NCBI GenBank assembly: GCA_023389135.1
Contig: JAEWEX010000093.1
Span: 1 to 7,180 of the forward strand
Length of the DNA stretch: 7,180 nucleotides
Reading direction: 5' to 3'
From: Pseudomonadota bacterium
GTDB lineage: Bacteria; Pseudomonadota; Alphaproteobacteria; Rhizobiales; Methylopilaceae
The stretch's first letter is position 1; each line of letters begins with the position of its first letter. A model generated the notes under the pieces. The model was not told the origin of the DNA, made no database searches, and saw nothing but the letters and a program-made list of their open reading frames with translations. Shown piece by piece: positions 3,813 through 7,180 of the stretch. The position numbers and the translations under genes are program-made.

Positions 3813-5275
3813 CGCCTCCCCGGACTACATCCACGCTGGGAGCCGCGCTCGGCGCGCTGGCGCTGGCGCTCGGCGCCCTGCAGGCCATGTCCCCGGCCGT
3901 GGCCGCCGACTTCCCGATCGTGCGGGAGGACTATTCGGAATACGGCGTCCAGCGCCGGGTCGATCTCGGCATCGGCAAGTCCGTGGTGATCGAGATCCCG
4001 CGCGACGCGGCGGAAGTCATCGTCGGCGACCCGGAGGTCGCCAACGCCATCGTGCGCTCGGCGCGCCGCGCCTTCCTGATCGGCGTCGCAGGCGGCGCCA
4101 CCAGCGTCATCTTCATCGACGCCGACGGCAACCAGATCGTCTCGCTGGACGTCAATGTCGCCCGCGACACCGGGGCGCTCCTGGCGTCGCTGCGCTCGGT
4201 GCTGCCGGAGGCCGACATCGACGTGCGTCCGGTGGGCGATTCCGTGCTGATCACCGGCTCGGTCAAGTCGCCGGCGGATTCCGCCACGGCCTCCGACCTC
4301 GCCGGCCAGTTCGTCGGCGACAAGACCAAGGTCATCAACTCGCTCGCCATCGCCGAGCGCGACCAGGTGATGCTCAAGGTCACGGTGGCCGAGGTGCAGC
4401 GCAATGTCGCCAAGCAGCTCGGCATCAACTGGGACGTCAATTACGGGATCGGCTCGGCCATCATCGGCTTCGGGTCCAACCCGGCTTTCCCCTTCAACGA
4501 CGCACTCACCAACATCATCAACCCGGATACCAGCTCGAATCCCGGATTTGCCACCACGCCCGGCGGCAACGGACTGGGTCTCGTGGGCCGCAACCGCAAT
4601 GGCGCCGGCGTGGCGAACCTGCGCGCGCTTGAGGAAAACGGCGTGCTGCGCATGCTTGCCGAGCCCAACCTGACGGCGATCTCGGGCGAGCAGGCCAAGT
4701 TCCTGGCCGGCGGCGAGTTCCCCATCATCGCCGGTCTCGACCCACAAACCGGACTGCCTCTGATCGAGTTCAAGGAGTTCGGCGTCGCGCTCGACTTCAC
4801 ACCCGTGGTGCTCAACGGGGGCCGCATCAGCCTCAGGGTCAAGACCGAGGTCTCCGAGATCTCCACCGAGGCGACCGTGACGCTCAATACCGGCGAGAAC
4901 CCCATCGAGGTGCCGGGCGTCAGGACGCGGCGCGCCGAGACCACGCTGGAGATTCCCTCCGGCGGCACCATGGCGCTGGCCGGCATGATCCAGCAGTCGA
5001 CCAAGCAGGCCGTCACCGGCCTGCCGGGGCTGAAGGACGTGCCCATCCTCGGGACGCTGTTCCGCAGCCGCGACTATCTGAAGAACGAGACCGAGCTCGT
5101 GATCTTCGTGACCCCCTACATCGCGCGGGCCACCTCGCCCGGGAGGATGGCGCGGCCGGCCGACGGCTTTGCCGACGCCACCGACCCGTCAACCATCTTC
5201 CTCGGCCAGGTCAACCGCATCTATGGCGTGGACGCCAGGGATGCGCGCGGCGGCGTGGGTTTCATCGTCGACTGA
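3809..5275 (+). CDS. cpaC: Flp pilus secretin CpaC (RcpA)
   Basis: A 488-residue outer-membrane secretin, the channel for the Flp pilus. Seen: a signal peptide (hydrophobic LGAALGALALALGALQ, probable cut near AVA32|AD); an N-terminal pilus/secretin domain (about 50-118; IGKSVVIEIP, IVGDPEVAN); a BON-like domain (about 120-182; VLITGSVKSPADSATASDLA); a Gly/Asn/Pro-rich linker (about 214-266); and the secretin domain (about 270-440), with VLRMLAEPNLTAISGEQAKF (279-298), GVALDFTPVV, and the signature GLPGLKDVPILGTLFRS (404-420) followed by ETELVIFVTPYIA. A tail of about 48 residues follows. Length and order fit the CpaC family. The ATG overlaps the cpaB stop by 4 bases, with GAGGA at 3796-3800. 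The upstream frame is open far into cpaB, but the translation there is arginine-rich nonsense. Residues 50-118 are a distant relative of the stand-alone protein at 1208-1663. Confidence 0.96.
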   Translation: MTPPRTTSTLGAALGALALALGALQAMSPAVAADFPIVREDYSEYGVQRRVDLGIGKSVVIEIPRDAAEVIVGDPEVANAIVRSARRAFLIGVAGGATSVIFIDADGNQIVSLDVNVARDTGALLASLRSVLPEADIDVRPVGDSVLITGSVKSPADSATASDLAGQFVGDKTKVINSLAIAERDQVMLKVTVAEVQRNVAKQLGINWDVNYGIGSAIIGFGSNPAFPFNDALTNIINPDTSSNPGFATTPGGNGLGLVGRNRNGAGVANLRALEENGVLRMLAEPNLTAISGEQAKFLAGGEFPIIAGLDPQTGLPLIEFKEFGVALDFTPVVLNGGRISLRVKTEVSEISTEATVTLNTGENPIEVPGVRTRRAETTLEIPSGGTMALAGMIQQSTKQAVTGLPGLKDVPILGTLFRSRDYLKNETELVIFVTPYIARATSPGRMARPADGFADATDPSTIFLGQVNRIYGVDARDARGGVGFIVD

Positions 5276-5283
5276 CGGTCGAC
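5267..5283 (+). repeat. GTCGAC-TGACG-GTCGAC hairpin over the cpaC stop codon
   Basis: GTCGAC (5267-5272) and GTCGAC (5278-5283) flank TGACG, whose TGA is the cpaC stop. The repeat can form a 6-bp stem with a 5-base loop holding the stop codon, and it reaches the edge of the GGAG (5284-5287) serving cpaD. It is short and may be chance. If real, it would influence coupling between cpaC and cpaD translation. Confidence 0.3.
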
Positions 5284-5291
5284 CGGAGCGA

Positions 5292-6020
5292 ATGGACATG
5301 GTGACCGAGACGACCCCCCGCCTGAGGATCCTGGCCGTGGCGCTGGCGGCGCTGGCGGCGGCCGGATGCGTCAGCAGCAAGCCCGAGACCACGGCCTCGA
5401 TGCCGCTCCCCTGGAACGAGCGGCACCCCATCGTCGTGGCCGGCGGGCTGGAGACGCTCGACCTGGTGCCGGGCGCGGGCCATGGCGGCATCAACGAGCG
5501 CCAGCGCGGCGACCTCAGGAGCTACGCCTCCGGCTGGCACGAGCACGGCCGCGGCCTGCTGGCGATCCAGCTGCCGCGCGGCGGCGCCACCGACGGACAG
5601 GCCCGCCATGCCGTTCACGAGGTTCGCCGCGAGCTGGTGGGGGCCGGCGTGCCGCCGCGCGCCATCGCGGTCCAGGCCTATGCCGCCGACGGGCCGCACC
5701 ATCTCGCGCCCATGCGGCTCGCCTATCCCAAGCTGGAGGCGAGGGTCGCCTCCACCTGCGGCCAGTGGCCCGAGGACGTCTTCAACGGCTCCGACTACAA
5801 GGGCAACGCCGAGAACCGCGAGTACCACAATTTCGGCTGCGCCTATCAGAACAACCTCGCCGCCCAGATCGCCGACCCGGAGGACCTGATCCGTCCGCGC
5901 GGTGAGACGCCGCCCTCCGCCGGTCGCCGCGACACCGTGTTCGGCAAGTACCGGGCCGGCGAGAACACCGCCACCACCGCCCCCAGCGACACCCAGAGCT
6001 CCAGCGAGGTCAGCCGATGA
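5292..6020 (+). CDS. cpaD: Flp pilus assembly lipoprotein CpaD
   Basis: A 242-residue lipoprotein of the CpaD family (PF09476), an outer-membrane partner of the CpaC secretin found mainly in Alphaproteobacteria. Seen: a signal peptide with hydrophobic ILAVALAALAAAGC and a lipidation cysteine Cys26, though the lipobox AAGC has Ala where Leu is usual. A periplasmic domain carries a second cysteine pair (Cys156 and Cys183). The family signature is HNFGCAYQNNLAAQIADPED (179-198), followed by LIRPRGE. A C-terminal RRDTVFGKYRAGENTAT (212-228) leads into a Ser/Thr-rich end. The start is between ATG 5292 (GGAG only 4 bases away) and ATG 5298 (10 bases away); 5292 is given, and both keep the signal peptide. 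It begins 16 bp after cpaC and ends in an ATGA overlap with cpaE. Confidence 0.94.
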   Translation: MDMVTETTPRLRILAVALAALAAAGCVSSKPETTASMPLPWNERHPIVVAGGLETLDLVPGAGHGGINERQRGDLRSYASGWHEHGRGLLAIQLPRGGATDGQARHAVHEVRRELVGAGVPPRAIAVQAYAADGPHHLAPMRLAYPKLEARVASTCGQWPEDVFNGSDYKGNAENREYHNFGCAYQNNLAAQIADPEDLIRPRGETPPSAGRRDTVFGKYRAGENTATTAPSDTQSSSEVSR

Positions 6021-7180
6021 CCGTTACGTCAGCTCAACGGTCCGAGGAGGCCTCGCCGACCATCGCGCCGCTGCCGCGGGTGTCGATCCAGGCGTTCTGC
6101 GACACGCCGGCCCTGGCGGAGACCATGCAGGCCGCCGCCCTCGACCGGCGCATGGCCAAGGCCCATGTGAAGGTGCAGATGGGCGGGCTCGCCGGCGCCG
6201 CGGAAGCCTACAAGAGCGCGCCGACGCCCAACGTCATCCTGCTGGAGACCGACGGCCAGCGCGACAGCGTGATCGAGGGCCTCGACCGCCTGGCGGAATA
6301 TTGCGACGCCGGCACCAAGGTGCTGGTGGTGGGCCGTGTCAACGACGTGGTGCTCTACCGCGAGCTGATCCGCCGCGGCGTCAGCGAGTATCTGGTCGCG
6401 CCGGTCGCCGAGCTCGACCTGATCCGCACGCTTTCGGAGCTGTTCCGCGCCCCCGACGCCGAGCCCGTGGGGCGCACCGTCGCCTTCGTCGGCGCCAAGG
6501 GGGGCGTCGGCGCCTCCACCGTGGCGCACAACGTGTCGTGGGCCGCGGCGCGGACGCTGTCGCTGGACAGCGTCATCGTCGACCTCGACCTCGCCTTCGG
6601 CACAGCCGGGCTCGATTTCAACCAGGATCCTCCGCAGGGCGTCGCCGAGGCGGTGTTCTCGCCCGACCGGCTCGACGCCAATGTGGTGGACCGCCTGCTT
6701 TCGAAATGCACCGAGCATCTGAGCCTGCTTGCCGCGCCCTCGACGCTGGACCGCGTCTACGACTTCCGCGAGGACGCATTCGAGCCGCTGTTCGACATCC
6801 TGCGCGCCAACGTGCCGTGCATCGTCCTCGACGTTCCGCATCTGTGGAGCGCCTGGACCAAGCGCGCGCTGGTGGTGGCCGACGAGATCGTGGTGGTCGC
6901 GGCGCCCGACCTCGCCAATCTGCGCAACGCCAAGAACCTGGTCGACCTGCTGCGCAATCACCGTCCCAACGATGCGCCCGCGCGGCTGGTGCTCAACCTC
7001 GCCGGCATGCCCAAGCGGCCGGAGATCAAGCCCTCGGAGTTCGCCAAGGCCGTGGGCGTGGAGCCTCTGGCGGTGATCCCCTTCGATGCGCAGACCTTCG
7101 GCACCGCCGCGAACAACGGCCAGATGCTGGCGGAGATGTCGCCCGGCCACAAGATCAACGACGCGTTCATGGACATCGCC
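6017..7180 (+). CDS. cpaE: Pilus localisation protein CpaE/TadZ (ParA/MinD-like), 3' end cut
   Basis: 388 codons, open to the window edge; the family is usually a little over 400 residues, so only the end is missing. Seen: an N-terminal degenerate receiver domain (about 22-145; VILLETD at 73-79, KVLVVGRVND, VLYRELIRRGVSEYLVAPV), then a ParA/MinD-type ATPase domain (about 153-388). The P-loop reads GAKGGVGAST (159-168): the signature Lys161 of deviant Walker A motifs is present, but the position of the usual GK[ST] lysine is Ala166. Further motifs are VIVDLDLAFGT (186-196) and a Walker B-like CIVLDVPH (268-275, Asp272), then VVVAAPDLANLRNAKNL. Known: CpaE/TadZ places the Tad machine at the cell pole, and many members have a modified P-loop. 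The ATG overlaps the cpaD stop (ATGA). cpaF would be the expected next gene. Confidence 0.95.
   Translation, partial: MTVTSAQRSEEASPTIAPLPRVSIQAFCDTPALAETMQAAALDRRMAKAHVKVQMGGLAGAAEAYKSAPTPNVILLETDGQRDSVIEGLDRLAEYCDAGTKVLVVGRVNDVVLYRELIRRGVSEYLVAPVAELDLIRTLSELFRAPDAEPVGRTVAFVGAKGGVGASTVAHNVSWAAARTLSLDSVIVDLDLAFGTAGLDFNQDPPQGVAEAVFSPDRLDANVVDRLLSKCTEHLSLLAAPSTLDRVYDFREDAFEPLFDILRANVPCIVLDVPHLWSAWTKRALVVADEIVVVAAPDLANLRNAKNLVDLLRNHRPNDAPARLVLNLAGMPKRPEIKPSEFAKAVGVEPLAVIPFDAQTFGTAANNGQMLAEMSPGHKINDAFMDIA

Noticed and set aside
3782..4747. A 321-residue open frame antisense to cpaC
   Set aside because: Composition is typical of a reverse-strand shadow (Asp/Val/His/Arg-rich), and cpaC is certain on the plus strand.
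6029..7150. A 373-residue open frame antisense to cpaE
   Set aside because: His/Arg/Gly/Val-rich shadow of a high-GC gene. The sense strand carries clear receiver and ParA-type motifs.
1..7180. Mobile element, CRISPR, tRNA/rRNA or genomic-island signs
   Set aside because: No transposase, integrase, repeat array, terminal inverted repeats or RNA gene signature was seen. The genes form one coherent tad/cpa locus with uniform base use.

Overview
The window is a GC-rich, densely coding piece of an alphaproteobacterial chromosome (or chromid) carrying the left part of a tad/cpa locus. This locus makes the Flp (type IVc, 'tight adherence') pilus. The call rests on the gene set and order flp-cpaA-cpaB-cpaC-cpaD-cpaE, on a textbook Flp prepilin, and on a CpaD-family lipoprotein, which is characteristic of Alphaproteobacteria. 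The order within the class cannot be fixed from the sequence; a Hyphomicrobiales-like organism is a guess. I see no transposase, tRNA, rRNA or CRISPR array.

Layout. Positions 1-1663 hold three minus-strand genes. Reading away from the centre these are a secreted 151-residue protein made of the secretin/pilus N-terminal domain plus a short Cys-containing tail (1208-1663), a TadE-like pseudopilin (523-1101), and a second TadE-like pseudopilin cut by the left edge (1-514). Positions 1664-2039 are a 376-bp divergent control region with an AT-rich block, an alternating purine-pyrimidine tract, TTAA-containing boxes and a structured flp leader. Positions 2040-7180 hold the plus-strand operon: flp, a double stem-loop, cpaA, a 116-bp gap with promoter-like features, then cpaB, cpaC, cpaD and cpaE packed tightly, with ATGA overlaps at cpaB/cpaC and cpaD/cpaE. 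CpaE runs off the right edge; cpaF and the tadB/tadC-type genes would be expected next.

How it works together. The inner-membrane aspartic protease CpaA trims the leader of the Flp pilin and of the two TadE-like pseudopilins. CpaC forms the outer-membrane secretin channel, with CpaB and the lipoprotein CpaD as periplasmic and outer-membrane partners. CpaE, a ParA/MinD-like protein with a degenerate receiver domain, is the localisation factor. The assembly ATPase and platform proteins lie outside the window.

Novelty. The core is a well-described system and I do not claim a new one. The parts worth a second look are the free-standing N-domain protein with its CxxxC tail beside the pseudopilins, and the regulatory DNA. 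All five TTAA tetramers in the window fall in the gaps before flp, cpaA and cpaB, which suggests CtrA-type control. The flp leader also carries an 11-bp-phased GTCAAAC repeat.
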